A stretch of 64,000 bases of DNA from Hepsetus odoe (GCA_017165825.1 CM029374.1:2790397-2854396); one strand, 5' to 3'; shown: positions 38,401-49,705, numbered from the stretch's first letter. The notes: a model not told the origin generated them from the sequence alone. Made by a program: numbers and translations.

Positions 38401-41281
38401 TTATGCTGTGTTTCACAATGACAAATTGTAACTTCCATGTTTAAATAATCGCTTTCACTTTCATTTATTGTCCCGTATCTCCAGGCCACTGACCTGGCAC
38501 AAGTTCCAGAGGAGGCAGCAGCCCAAAGCAGCCATGCCCAACTCACCAGGAATCCAAGTGACAATGGTTAGTACACATATAAGTTTTCAGTGTCTCAGAC
38601 TATCTTTAGAAGTCTTTTTGATATCGACTATTGATATTGATATGGCTATTACAGAGCGCTAAACAATAAGGAGGCATGGTAGCGTATTGAAGACAGTTAG
38701 TCTAGAGCACTGTGTTTTGCCCTAAAGTGACCTTAAGGCAGTACTGCTTCTATACAGTATGTGTATATATGTATGTATCTAGGCAAGTGAGAGCCTGTAG
38801 ATTCCCGGTAAATGTTTATCCCTTGATGCACATACCTAAATACTAGCAGGATTTATCGTGTTGACTCCTGGCTATTATACAGTGCTAAACAGTGAGGCTG
38901 CTTGGTGCTACAGTATGGTGGGACTATGTCTAAAGCTATGAGCAACTAAATTAGGCTATAGGAAGGCTGCACTATGAAGTCAGCCCCAATTAAAGAAACA
39001 GGGCATTATAACGCACACTTTATAGCAAGTTGTACTAGCAAGTTAACGAGTGAAGCATTCTGTACACAGTGTAACCTCACAATGTAAGTTCTGCAGGAGT
39101 GTACTTGAGTTGATCAATGTGAAACTCCTTCAGAGTTTTAAAGCTTGATTTGAAACTGGCACTGTTGGACAATGACATAAAATGAAGCAAAAAGTGCGAA
39201 TGTACTCTCTGTCTCTCTGGGAAAGCTTCCACTAGCAGTGGGCTTTGCTCTGTTACTGGGAAAGAGGCCGACAATCAGGTTGAGTCCAGAACATCGCAGA
39301 CGAAACTGCATAGGCAGGGAGCCCTGCTTTAGCTTATCTCTTTCCAGCACATTGATGTTGCAGGACTCTCATTTTATCAAACCTCCTCTGAATGAACGCA
39401 AGATGCTGGCACATTCTAGTATCACCAAAAGGAGCGGCAAATCCAGACATCTTTTTTTTTTTTTTTTTTTTTTTTTCCAGCCATGAAATATTGGATGACT
39501 TAAAGGCAGTCAAAGGTTGACTTAAGACTTGGCTAATGGTTCTGATGTTCTGATGTTGTCTTCGATCACCCAATCTTCTGAGGCTTGCATTTTGCTGTTC
39601 TGATCATTCTTGATACCACCCCTCTTCCAGTGTTCACCTCACTGGAGAATGGAACAGAAGATTTCCAAGTAGAAGAAAAAAAGGAGGAAAGCTCACTGGT
39701 AAGCAATGCTGCCATAATTTCCACTATCATTCAAACGAAACTGCACATCTGGGTAGTCATGAAACGGATAAGTGTAACTTTTAACACTACATTATAAATG
39801 TCCACATACTAAATAGATGCAGGAAGCAACCTCAATTAGGCATGCCATTTGGAGAGAAGTAACAAAGAGTAATAGATGCCATTAAGGCTAGTAAATCAGA
39901 AACTTTAGGGGCAGCAGTGACCTAGTGGTTAGGGAGTTGCCCTTGCATCGGAAGATTGTGGGTTCGATTCCCTCACCAGTAAGTTGCCCTGAGGTACCCC
40001 TGAGCAAGGTACCGTCCCCGTCACTGCTCCCCGGGCACTTTCAATAGCTGCCCACTGCTGCACGGTGTTTGAGTGTGCATGGGTTAAATGCAGAGGTTAG
40101 GGGCAGCAGTGACCTAGTGGTTAGGGTGTTAGCCACATGATCGGAGGATCGGGCTTCGAACCCCTTCCCAATAGGTTGCCCTGAGGTACCCTTGAGCAAG
40201 GTGCCATCCCCGTCACTGCTCCCCGGGCGCTTTCAATAGCTGCTCACTGCTGCACGGTGTTTGAGTGTGCATGGGTTAAAAGCAGAGGTCCAATTTCGTT
40301 GTGGTTCATTGTCTGCTGTGCTTTGACCTCGCAATGACAACGGTTGTCACTTTCACCTTTTCACTTTCTGTTATCAGAAGAAGCAATTCATTGGCTGTAA
40401 AAGCATGATTAACAAGCTTTACAAGTGTCAGACCATGAAACAGAAGCATGTTTATTTCCAATAGAGGCTCATCAGTCCGTAGGATAATAGTAATATTTTT
40501 GGCTTTTTTTTGCCATTTTTCTTTTTGGTGAGATCTGTCAGCCAAAAGGTGTGGTGGTTGGCTTCACGTCATTGAGAAAGCATATGTCAGCCTCTCTCAG
40601 TGAATCAAGATCAAGATCCCCTGGTTTTGATATTCATAAGGGCAATTTTAATTGCTTACCTTGTGTCTTCATGGGCCTATTCTCCAATGATATCACAACA
40701 GATTCAGAAAATAGTCAATAGAAAATGGGTCTTTTAATTAAAAAAGTGTTTATGGTGTTAACAGAAAGCTTTTTGAGTTTGATTCAAATTGATTTAGTTC
40801 AGATGCATGTTTACCCCTTTTCTAGTGCTGAAGGCAGCAGACATAGGAAGCATTTGGAAACAGGCAGTACAGCTAACATTCAGGAGAAAATGAGATTTAA
40901 AAAGAGAGGGACAGAGAGAAAGATTGGGCACATTGACAGTGTGATGAAAGGGCAAGGGCTGGGGGGTGGTCCTATCTCCAACCACAGGAGCAGGCTGCCA
41001 ACACACAGGCATAAATAGTGTGTGTGCAGAGATCAGCCCAGCTTTACGAGGTCACAAATTAAAACAGATCCCTTCAGTTGCCTGACTATAGATGGCCTCT
41101 GTCCCACTGAATCGAAGATTATGAGCACACACAAACTCATCTCATGTATTGCCCAAGCTTATAAAGCTTATATCTGCAGTTTAATAAAAATGACAAAATA
41201 TTTACAGCTTAGCATGCGCCAGAAAACACGCCACTCTTTATTTCCATGGGAAATGGAAAATTTTCCATGACGAATGTTTAG

Positions 41282-41312
<31 letters not shown>

Positions 41313-44300
41313 CTGGTACAGATGAACAGAAAAGTAAACAAGGCAATGTTTATTAGAAACTTGTTCATTAGACTACTTTGTCAGTCTCAGATATCTGATC
41401 AGCTTTTCTAACCTTCACCCCCTCTGGTTTTGCTGAGAGCTGAATTCAGATCAGATGTTCTGTGTTCTTTCGGCCCTGAGGACTGATCCGAAATCAGTTT
41501 TGTGAAGCAAGTTAAGGCTGCTATTTTTGGCCGTGTGCCACCGCTTCTAAATTTCCCAGGAGCCGAACAGAAAACGTGCCTCCTTAAATAACCTCCCCTC
41601 AGCCTATCTTGCAGATTGCCCCACCTTTAGCTGCGGTCAGCTCTTTATGGATTTTAATCTTTATCTTTATGGAATCAGTTATGTGCAAAGCAATATTTGT
41701 TTTATTTTCATGGCAGTCCATGCAGCCAAATTTATTTCTTTATTTATGAGTGTAAGATATACTGGAGGAGATCACAAAATGGACCGGAATAGAGTTTAGT
41801 TTACCTCTTTATTTTCCCACTGAGTGCAGCTTTTATTCCTTCTCCATGTTTCTCAGCTAGCTATTTGTCACCGGTTTTGCCCTAAATGCAACTGCAAGAC
41901 TGGAGCAAAATATAGATGATGTCAAAGTCAAATTTTTTATGGGAATTATTTTATTGGTGCAAAAATATTGTCAGTCAAACTGTCTTATCTTTGTCATATT
42001 GAGTGGATTGAAGAAAAAAAAAAAGGATCAAAAGTTTTATTGCTCCAGGCTGCAAAGTGCCATAAGATGCAAGGTTCTAGATAGCGGGGTTATAAACACT
42101 CAGCATTAAACTGATCACTCGATCATCTGGAATCATCTGCTCCTGTTTCTTCACTGCTTCATGTCTTGACGCTTTGATCTGCTGGAAGGTTCAGACGTAG
42201 ATCACTGTGTGGATTAACCAACACAGAACTATCAAACTGCTCAGGTACAGAGACTGGACTGAAAATGAGAGACAACAACACTGTCCTTCAGGAACATCTG
42301 GAGAACTGCTCAGGTACAGAGACTGGACTGAAAATGAGAGACAACAACACTGTCCTTCAGGAAGATCTGGAGAACGGCTAAGGTACAGAGACTGGACTGA
42401 AGATGAGACACAAACATTGTCCTTCAAGAAGTCGTTAGAACCGTTCCTCAACACAACATTAAAAATACAAAAAAGTCTGTCTCTTTGGAAGAAATTAAGA
42501 TCGCATAATTATCATTGTTTTCCATAATTGAAGAATTTCATTTGGCACTTTAAAGCGGTTCAAGTTACAACTACCAATACCAAATACAGTCCACATATAC
42601 AAACCATCAAAATTTAAGCAATGAGAAGTGTTTCTGCTCAGACTTTATTGTAAAAGGCTCAGTAAACAGCAGCTAATCAAATCAGCTAGTCTTAAAGGAA
42701 CAGTATATAAATAGCACTTTTAATGAATAAAGAAGTGGTTTTGGTATGTAAACACACACAGATTTTGCAGGTGATGCTTATGAAAAAATAACAAGACAAA
42801 CTGGTAGGATATGGGCCCTTTAAGTCCATCAAAATGTAAAATGATGTAGTTACATTTTTGTCTACAGCAGCCTTCATGAGAGCCTCCAGCTCATAATCTT
42901 GGACAAACCCTAAGCATAATGACATTTTGGAACGGATACTCTTTATTACGTCAGCTGATTGAAAGGGGTCTCCGAAAAATGCATCCCGTCTCCTCAATTC
43001 TAGTGAAAGGAAACAGCACACAGCATCCGAGAGGCACAGCTGTTCAACAGGAGAATGAATACAGTCCAGCACCCACACACGTTCCTCCTCCAAATCTGTG
43101 TTCAGTTTTATTAGCCAGCTTTTGTGCGTATGTGTGTGTGTGTGAAGTGGCTCACTGTCAGCCTTTAAGTCATTCTCTGGTGGCCTTCCCAGCTCAGCTT
43201 GTTGACTTCTCTTAGTCGCTCGAAATGTGATTTGCAGCGAAACCCGAACACACCCACGTTCCTGTACCGATGCAAAGGAACTCAGCGTGCTGGTTTTTAA
43301 CGTAGCACCTTTCGCAACCTGATATAATGCTCTTAACCCCAGACACATCCACTCATGTTTTTGCAACCCACGTCCATCCCATCACAGACGAAACCGTACA
43401 CAGATCCGACAGCAGGGCTGCAGAGTGCAAGGCTGTAACTCTGCCTTTGGGGCCATAAAGTGGTTTGCACTATGTAAAGAGTGTCAGGCAGAAACAACAA
43501 CGTTCTGCTGTAACAGATGACCTGCAGCGGCCCAAGGCTCACTTGCATGCTAAAGAGGTTGAATGAAGGATTCACTGAAGAGTTTACAGCTCAAACTCTT
43601 TACTCTTTGCCATAATGTTATGAAATTTGAGTCTATTCCAGGTGTGGAAAGTCTGAGGATTTGATCTTTCTGTTGGGCATGGCATATCAGAGATATTTTG
43701 TTTTGTTCTGAATTTTAGTCTGAGTAGTGTTTTTCTTATCTGGTTGTTTCAATAATATCCGTCAGCATTGCCTCAAGTAGCCATTAGGCTAATTAACTTT
43801 TGAATTCTTTAAGGTGGATTCTTTAATAAATTCCTGCAACAGAACTGCATTAATGTCAAACACTTTTAAATCTTAAAAACATCAAATCATCTGGATATTG
43901 TTAACACAACGTATTTGAATTGCTTGTATGGTTTAAATTTATTACAGTTTTATCTCATTTCAATGCAAATATTTAGCTAATTATGCTCACAGACTGATAT
44001 AAAGACTGGCTGGTTTGTATGCTCAGCGCTAGGTTGCCATTTTTTCCCCAATCATCATATTTTATGGAAATTAAGCTTTTTTGTCAGGAAAAATTCAGAG
44101 CATTTGACTTTGAGTGGGACACAGTTATTATTTTATTATATACCACCTAGATGGTCCTGCCCGTGTGTGTCTTTAGTACGAAAAAAAGAGCAATGCTCAT
44201 ATCAGAATGCTCCAAATGAATTGAAGTGTGGGAGCATAAACTTAAAACAAAGGATAATTTAGTCTGACAAAGAACAACAAGAACAGACAGTAAAAACAAC

Positions 44301-47300
44301 AGCTTTCCCTCCCCAATAAGCTAATCAGCATCTCCTCATTTAGAGACATTATTTTTAGATGAAATATTTAAAAAAATCTCTTGTCACAGAAACAAAAGTG
44401 ATAAAACCAGTACAAACACTGGAATAATACCTTTAACACCTAGTCTTTTCTTGACTGGTGTCTTAACACCATTTAGAGCTCCCACGTCTTTCCTCCAGAT
44501 GGTAAACTGTAAAGTCATGAGAAGCGTATGCGTGGTGCACCAGACTGGCTCTGCCTGTGGTGTTAGTCTCAGACCTGCTACGTTCCCTCTACTTCCTCTC
44601 CTATCCTTTCATTTCCTGAATCACACCATAAACAAGGACGGTGGACGAGTCCACCCACACGCAGCCGTCTCTAGATTTTTCTGAGACTATAGTGAGCACA
44701 TGATTCTCAGCGACAGGGAGCTGGGAGTTGGTCTGTTTATTTTGCCAGTTTAGAGCTGTTTACTGGAATCTCATTAAACATATGTGGTAAAGGTAAGTGT
44801 CTGACTTGATGTTAAACAAGGTTTTCTGCCCTTACGCCTAATCAAACCAGACATTCCTTCTTGTTCCTGCTTAACATAATGCCTGTGAAGCAATAATGTG
44901 TCAGTGTTGAGGAAAACAAGCCATTCTTTGAGTGCGAGATGGAGAAATTGAGTTGATTTGCCAGCATTGTGTGGAAAAATGAGAGAGCGAGAGGGGGGGG
45001 GGGAAACATGATTTTCAGTGCCATTTTCTGCAATAATGTTGTTAATTTTGTGTTTTTCACTATCGGTTTGTTGTGTGTCATGTTTATGGGTTTCTGATTT
45101 GCAGTCAGACCAAGAGTTGCGGAAGGACCTCCTACAGCTTAACACCTACGTGGCTTTGTATAGATTCAACCCCCAAGACAGCCAAGATCTGGAGATGAGG
45201 TGAGCTGGAAATGATTCTCTTTCACATACAAGAACTTGTATTACTGTAAATGTGAGGGCCAAGCACTGATGTAATAGCTAGTAAAGTAACATCTGTCTTA
45301 CACTAAGGTAAAGCTTATACTCAATCCTAAGCTCATCACAGTTACGTGGTGTGGGAGAAGCACAAGTCTACAAATACACAAAATATGCCAAGAGGAATTT
45401 CCTCATTCAGATATATATTTTTCCACACTGGCAGTCTGCTTACAGAGCCAGTTCCTGTGGAACCAGTTTCACAAAAAAGCATGACGCTCACAACACATTA
45501 ACACATAAATATATTTTAGATTATTATCTTACAGTTAGCATGTTGCAGATTTAGATGTTTTCATCATTTGTTCCAACATTGGAGCCTTGGAGTTGATCAA
45601 TTCCAACATCTAGCAATAAATTTGTTTATAAATAAATTTTGCAGGCCAAAATGAAAAATGTTTCTCTTGTTACATCCCTTGTAAACACGCGGGCGAGAAA
45701 TGGTAACGCAGTTGTGTCAAGAGTGAGATTTTCCCGTTTAAACACTACGAATCCTTACTTCTGATGATGTTTTGGGTTTTCTTGCTATCTGGTGAAAGCA
45801 AAATACCTGCCTTCAGGTCATCTTCACAATGGACGGAATTACTAAAATGCAGAAGTGGCTCATCTCATGGAGGGACGAAATAAGTTAGGAAGACCCTAGC
45901 GATTTAGATACCTCAGACTGGCTTCTATTCTTTCACCCAAATGAGGAAAAAACATTTTCTGTTCCATAAAGGTCACCAATTGCTTTTTTTTTTTTTGATG
46001 GCTGATATGAGTTACACTAATACTTAGCTTGTTTCTGTTTTCTAGGAACGAGTCTGAGTAAGAGTAAATGACAATAAAGAATCGCTGCTACTGGCAGTGA
46101 CCGTATAGGCTACAAACAGTGATATACTGAGTGATTGTTTCACCAAATCCTCTGGTCCACACCTGTATCACAGTCTGTTTCGGTGCACTTGGGCTGTTAG
46201 ACACTTATCTGATTTAGTTTTGAGTCTTTGTATTTACTTATCTCTGCTACACGGTGACTTACAGCCCCTTTTTCCTGGCTGATGGATGGTTAATAGTTTT
46301 GTGGAAATGGATGCATTTTTGCAGCTTTTTTTACTTTAAATGCAGAACACACATTGCATATTTACCTGTGCATATAAACACGCAAATGCTGAGCCTCTTA
46401 GATGGACAAATCTTTGCCTATTTAACTGCATGATATGTGGTTTAATCAAAATCATTTCTGTTGGTCACACCTTTAATTCCCTTCCTTTAATTATGGAAAA
46501 ACTGCTGTTTGGGAATTTAACGCTTATCCTTCATTTTCATACATTTTAGTTAATCAGTTTTAATAGTAATTTGCTATTTTTTGCTATTAGAATATCAAAT
46601 GTAAGTTTAGCACCATAACCTAAAATGGGTAGTCCTTTACATTGGCCTTGGTTCAGCATTACCGGCATGTTAATCATGGTGCTGCATGAAGACATTTGGC
46701 TTCACCTCATCCTCGTCTTCTCTCTCACTGTAGTCCCACAGTAACACTTCAGTTTGCTCAAGTTCAATTCAGATTTACTGACACGTTGGGAAACATGGAC
46801 TATAAATGATAAGAGCAATCCACTTGCTTCTACAAGTGCTTGTTTAAATACGTCCTCACAGACCGAAGTTCAGAAAGATTTAATTAACAGAGCCTCGGCG
46901 TCCATATTTCATTCAGAAAAAGAGAGTGTACAAAAGGAAGAATTGATGAGAAATTAATCCTTTTCATACATTTCGTTTCAGGCCTGGCGATCGAATAATA
47001 ATAGCAGATGACTCTAACGATGATTGGTGGAAGGTGAGAGCACTTAATACTTAATGATCATAAAATAGAAAGAATGGTCCAAAGCTTCTGGCTGATGCTT
47101 TTATTCAGGACAAGAACAATTAAAGAGGAAAGCAAGAGGAAATCTTTAGACGAGGGGCTAAATTTCATCTATAAATTGTGCCATATTATCACTAAAAAGC
47201 TTATTTCCTGTAAAACTTAAATTGGGAATTGTTAAATTGTTTTCTCAAAATCAGTTACATTCAGAATAATCAAAATATCTTGCATGCATGGATGAAATGA

Positions 47301-47979
47301 CAAACCAAATGGTAAATAACAAACCATATTTTTGATCATTTCACCCATTTTTTCTCCAGTAGAAACTTTATGTTCATATTTGTATGCCAATGTTTTATTA
47401 ACATGCTCCTGACAGTGAAGTATCTCACCTTAAACAAAGCAGAGTGTTAAACCTGGACATGCAGGCTACAGCATTCCTTGTTTTTTAATAGATTTTTAAA
47501 AGACCTTAAGTATATTACCGTACTATAACAGCTGTTCGTTGCAATAATTATAATTTTTTTTTTTATTAGGGTCTTATTGATGACAGGATAGGTTTTTTCC
47601 CAGCATCCTTCGCACATCAGGTGAGGGCAGGTGACCGGGTGTTCAGGTGTAACCGCACCTTCATTGGCTGTAAAGAACAAGGCCAAATAACCTTGAAAGA
47701 GGGACAGGTGAGTGACCTCTGATCATCTTTATTTCAATCATCAATAAGCAAAAAGCTGAACGAAACCCTTAATGATTTGAACCAAAAATGTTAGAATAGA
47801 ATAGTTGCCTGCAATCGTGAACGGTACATGGATATAAAGACCTAAAAATAGCTTTTTACATTTTTTTAAACATTTTTCAGATCTGCGTGAGCAACGAGGA
47901 CGAACACAATGGTTTCATCAGAGTGGCTAGTGGTAAGAAGAGAGGATTCGTCCCCTGTGACGTGCTGGAGAACATCTGA
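9706..47979 (+). CDS. stac: stac: SH3 and cysteine-rich domain adaptor protein, 11 coding exons
   Basis: Stac is a cytosolic adaptor that binds L-type calcium channels (CaV1), slows their inactivation and helps surface expression in neurons and muscle (family knowledge). Exons, all with GT/AG borders: 9706-9813, 17265-17622, 31357-31457, 35436-35517, 35773-35879, 38485-38566, 39631-39698, 45105-45199, 46982-47033, 47570-47707, 47881-47979. They sum to 1290 nt, 429 residues plus stop; mammalian STAC is about 400. Visible domains: start MIPP and basic SLSFKTKSLRSKSADNFFQ segment (44-62), Pro-rich stretch (97-116), C1 zinc finger (H134, C147, C150, C165, C168, H173, C176, C185, all ligands present), conserved PKGFRRYYSSPLLI (190-203), acidic linker, SH3-1 (about 316-369, ALYRF and DDWWK), SH3-2 (about 372-429), ending LENI. 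The start was chosen by match to the family N-terminus. It resembles STAC rather than STAC2 or STAC3 by N-terminus and C1 region. Confidence 0.95.
15421..15972. mobile_element. palindromic mariner-like MITE in stac intron 1
   Basis: The ends are inverted repeats, TACTGTGCAAAGGTTTTAGG against CCTAAAACTTTTGCACGGTA. Inner pairs (GAACGCTTTCAGAAAT, CAAATCAATATTTGGTGT, CTAGGTACACTTGCA) recur inverted in order, so most of the element folds on itself. The CAGTACTGTGCAAAAG terminus is a known Tc1/mariner-type end. Confidence 0.75.
16941..16972 (+). repeat. poly(T) tract
   Basis: 32 consecutive T in stac intron 1, about 290 bp before exon 2. Similar tracts: 6851-6872, 28329-28354, 39452-39476 and 41287-41312. 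Confidence 0.95.
17265..17622 (+). CDS. stac: stac coding exon 2
   Basis: 358 nt, residues 37-155 plus one base of codon 156. Acceptor CATGCCCAG|CTGCAG, donor TGTAG|GTAAGA. It encodes the basic SLSFKTKSLRSKSADNFFQ segment, a proline-rich stretch with APPLPPLPPVVP (101-112), and the first half of the C1 domain with FCDVCNHMIV. Confidence 0.95.
20908..21032 (+). repeat. (TG)n microsatellites and G12 run
   Basis: TG repeats at 20915-20931 and 20957-20999, and a run of 12 G at 21021-21032, in stac intron 2. Confidence 0.95.
21972..22210 (-). repeat. tRNA-derived SINE (family A) in stac intron 2
   Basis: Near full-length, GGGGCAGCGGTGATCTAGTG head to GTCACTTTCACTT tail, minus orientation. Confidence 0.85.
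23618..23860 (-). mobile_element. LINE 3'-end fragment in stac intron 2
   Basis: Minus-strand relic of an RTE-like LINE: GGCGACCCCTAAATGGGAAC and AAAGAAGAAGA tail, with recognisable upstream CATGGTGAGAAAAGACATGC. Confidence 0.6.
24217..24388 (+). repeat. tRNA-derived SINE (family B) in stac intron 2
   Basis: B box GGTTCAAATCC, core CCTGAGTGTCTCCAGGGGGA, 3' end GAGCGTCTGCTAAACGCCGT then AAATGTAAATGT. The head is truncated. Confidence 0.75.
31357..31457 (+). CDS. stac: stac coding exon 3 (second half of C1 domain)
   Basis: 101 nt completing codon 156 and ending in phase 0. It encodes NAKLGLRCKACKMGIHHKC and then QQRCMGKL, supplying zinc ligands C165, C168, H173, C176 and C185. Acceptor TGACAG|GCC, donor AAACTG|GTAAGA. 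Confidence 0.96.
32181..32404 (+). repeat. two (TG)n microsatellites
   Basis: 32181-32202 and 32379-32404, in stac intron 3. Confidence 0.95.
35363..35430 (+). repeat. (CT)n microsatellite forming the exon 4 pyrimidine tract
   Basis: About 68 nt of CT repeat with a few TAC interruptions, ending 5 nt before the exon 4 boundary. Confidence 0.95.
35436..35517 (+). CDS. stac: stac coding exon 4
   Basis: 82 nt encoding PKGFRRYYSSPLLIQEQFGC and then IKEVMPI, a block highly conserved in STAC proteins. The acceptor CTACACAG|CCA is preceded by a long CT microsatellite; donor CATCG|GTAAGT. Ends with one base of the next codon. Confidence 0.95.
35773..35879 (+). CDS. stac: stac coding exon 5
   Basis: 107 nt encoding ACGSKVDPVYEALRFGTSLA followed by a Lys/Ser-rich linker ending SPPRNS. 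Acceptor TTTTTCCAG|CATG, donor AACTCT|GTAAGA. The upstream intron is only 255 bp. Confidence 0.95.
35880..38484 (+). other. stac intron 5
   Basis: 2.6 kb, AT-rich, unremarkable until the SINE pair near its 3' end. Confidence 0.8.
38152..38464 (+). repeat. two head-to-tail SINE A copies abutting stac exon 6
   Basis: A partial copy (38152-38219) is followed by a fuller diverged copy (38221-38464) with GGTTGTGGGTTCTAATCCCA and GAGGTACCTTTGAGCAAG. Its CTTTCACTTTCA tail ends about 20 nt before the exon 6 acceptor. Confidence 0.75.
38485..38566 (+). CDS. stac: stac coding exon 6 (acidic linker)
   Basis: 82 nt encoding ATDLAQVPEEAAAQSSHAQL then TRNPSDN. The TDLxxVPEEA motif matches the mammalian STAC linker. 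Acceptor ATCTCCAG|GCC directly downstream of a SINE tail; donor CAATG|GTTAGT. Phase fits exons 5 and 7. Confidence 0.88.
39631..39698 (+). CDS. stac: stac coding exon 7 (linker)
   Basis: 68 nt encoding VFTSLENGTEDFQVEEKKEE then SSL, matching the mammalian VFTYPENGTDDF block. Acceptor CCTCTTCCAG|TGTTC, donor TCACTG|GTAAGC; ends in phase 0. Confidence 0.9.
39906..40372 (+). repeat. tandem SINE A dimer in stac intron 7
   Basis: Two copies in the same orientation, both starting TAGGGGCAGCAGTGACCTAG (39906 and 40098). The first lacks its 3' tail and runs directly into the second, which is complete to the CACTTTCACC tail. Confidence 0.88.
42030..42480 (+). repeat. dispersed module with three 69-bp repeats (stac intron 7)
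   Basis: A unique leader of about 200 bp (TTTCTTCACTGCTTCATGTC, AGATCACTGTGTGGATTAAC) is followed by units starting CAGGTACAGAGACTGGACTG at 42242 and 42311 and a diverged unit at 42380, then AACATTAAAAATACAAAAAA. Confidence 0.8.
45105..45199 (+). CDS. stac: stac coding exon 8 (start of SH3-1)
   Basis: 95 nt encoding SDQELRKDLLQLNTYVALYR then FNPQDSQDLEM; includes the ALYxF signature of SH3 domains. Acceptor GATTTGCAG|TCAG, donor GATGAG|GTGAGC, leaving two bases for codon 334. Confidence 0.96.
46982..47033 (+). CDS. stac: stac coding exon 9 (SH3-1 core)
   Basis: 52 nt encoding (R)PGDRIIIADDSNDDWWK. The DDWWK tryptophans form the SH3 ligand groove. Acceptor CGTTTCAG|GCC, donor TGGAAG|GTGAGA. 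Confidence 0.96.
47570..47707 (+). CDS. stac: stac coding exon 10 (end of SH3-1, start of SH3-2)
   Basis: 138 nt, 46 codons. It encodes GLIDDRIGFFPASFAHQV, closing SH3-1, and then VFRCNRTFIGCKEQGQITL, the start of SH3-2. Acceptor TTTATTAG|GGT, donor GGACAG|GTGAGT. Confidence 0.96.
47881..47979 (+). CDS. stac: stac terminal coding exon 11
   Basis: 32 codons and TGA, encoding the end of SH3-2: ICVSNEDEHNGFIRVASGKK and then RGFVPCDVLENI. The LENI terminus is shared with mammalian STAC. Acceptor TTTTTCAG|ATC. Confidence 0.96.
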   Translation: MCVSNEDEHNGFIRVASGKKRGFVPCDVLENI

Positions 47980-49705
47980 GGAGAAGCAATTAAAATGAGG
48001 AACGAAGAATGTGCTAGAGAGAGGAACACATCAGGAGTAGTGGAGGGGAATGTGCTCTCTCAGGAAACAGCAAAGGCATCAGTGCTGCCTGTCACTCAAC
48101 ACTCAAGCCTAGACGAACAAAACTGCCGTCGGGAGTCCGAGTCACAGAGTTGCCAGAGATTCAAACCACGCAAAGGCATGTGAGCAGCCTCGTTCGGGAT
48201 CCAATAAATCCATCCCTCCCTCTGTGATGACGTGACTACAGAAAACGGAAGCGAATTTTCATTCCTAAAACTGGATTGACCCTTTTTAAAGTTTTTTTAT
48301 TTCTTGGTTTTACAGACGTTTAATAACCAAATATAGACGTTCAAAAGAAAAAGCCTGAAGACGTCATTTCCTTCTCCATTACTGGAGCATTATATGATCA
48401 AAGACCTGTTTACCTCTTATTACCCTGAGAGCATATGTCCACTCAGAGCTAGCATTACGTACCACTGGTCTGAAATATCCTGGTGGATTATCTACAAGCA
48501 TTTTAAAAGCACTGATTAATATCATGTCTTTTAGTTAGGTTTGATGTAGGAGTAGTGTGATGCAAGTTCCTCGCAAGATGTTGAACAAACCCAAAGGGCT
48601 TTTTTCAACAAATGCGCAGAACACTTCTCACTTCATTTTTATTTTATTTTTATTTACTGCTGTTGCAGTCAAAAATTTACATTCCTCCGCCAGGGGATTA
48701 CTAAGTGCTACGCTCTGACCAGCATTTCTTCTAAAAAGGCAATCTTGTGATAAAAGGAGCTCATTGACAGTAAGAATTGGACATATCACAGATTTGTCAA
48801 GGCTCTGAGTGGGAGTATTTTCAAAGGGAACGTGACATTAAACAGACGCTTCTTTTTCGAAGGAAAAAAACTCCCGTTTGATTTGAAACGATTCCCACCA
48901 AAACGTATAGCACTATAATTAACAGACATTAAGCATTTATAACAAGGACGTTTTAAGACCTGGCCTCAAAGATCGACAGCAGTCCAGCGTGAATTTTACG
49001 TGTTTTATCCCATTTCTGGTAAGTGTCGTACGCTGCCTGTTAATGAAAGCATATTGTCTTAATAAATTCTAGACAGATTTTTTTTTTTTTTTTTTTTTTT
49101 TAAGTTAATGCTTAAACAGACTTCTTGTTTAACATGCTTTAAGAAAATGTGTCGGAATATTTATTTTCTGCACTGGTAACCTACAGGAGCTGTATTTCAT
49201 TTGATTAAGATTTCTTAAAAGGTGTTAAAACTTTATTTGATAAGATTCTTCATAAGTTATTGTTTCTTCAACAGACTGTAATGTAAAATCCAGCCCACAG
49301 GATTATAATCATCAACTCTTTTTGTCCTTTTCAAGAATTTTTCAACCAAAAATGCAATCACCACCCCGGCAGATTTTATGAGGCTCTAGAGTGTAGGTTA
49401 TAGCTTGCTTATCAAAAATAAAAGTTCAAAACGGCCGATAAGTTTTATGCAAATCGGATCAAGCTTACCGGTCTCCACTAGCTTTAATTATTTATAAGCC
49501 ACATTGGCATTTTTGGGTGAATTATTCCATTAAGTTTGTAAAACACTATTTTTACACGATTCTAACTGTTCTCTTGTCTGTCGCTGAATTGCATTGTCAG
49601 TTGTGATTAAAAAAAAAAAAAATGCATTTTTGCTAAGGTTTCACTTGTAAGAGGAAAATTACTGTACATATTGTATGCACAGAATTAAACTCTATTTATT
49701 GATCT
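47980..49705 (+). other. stac 3' UTR with candidate poly(A) signals
   Basis: Follows the stop codon, AT-rich, no coding signal. Candidate poly(A) hexamers: AATAAA at 48203-48208, 49061-49066 and 49417-49422, and ATTAAA at 49684-49689. A T-tract of about 24 nt lies at 49079-49102. The last hexamer before repeat-like sequence suggests a UTR of up to about 1.7 kb, but the used site cannot be told from sequence alone. Confidence 0.5.

Larger units (their letters stand above)
39699..45104 (+). other. stac intron 7
   Basis: 5.4 kb with the SINE dimer, the 69-bp-repeat module and a G10 run at 44993-45002. Intron 8 (45200-46981) has no notable feature. Confidence 0.8.

Noticed and set aside
39908..39985. 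possible functional tRNA gene (A and B boxes present)
   Set aside because: Cloverleaf not complete and the unit continues into the SINE body; the same head recurs in every copy.
42692..43366. 224-codon open frame on the minus strand inside stac intron 7
   Set aside because: No recognisable domain, contains a translated TG microsatellite, no splice or promoter context. A frame of this length is expected about once by chance in a window of this size and composition.
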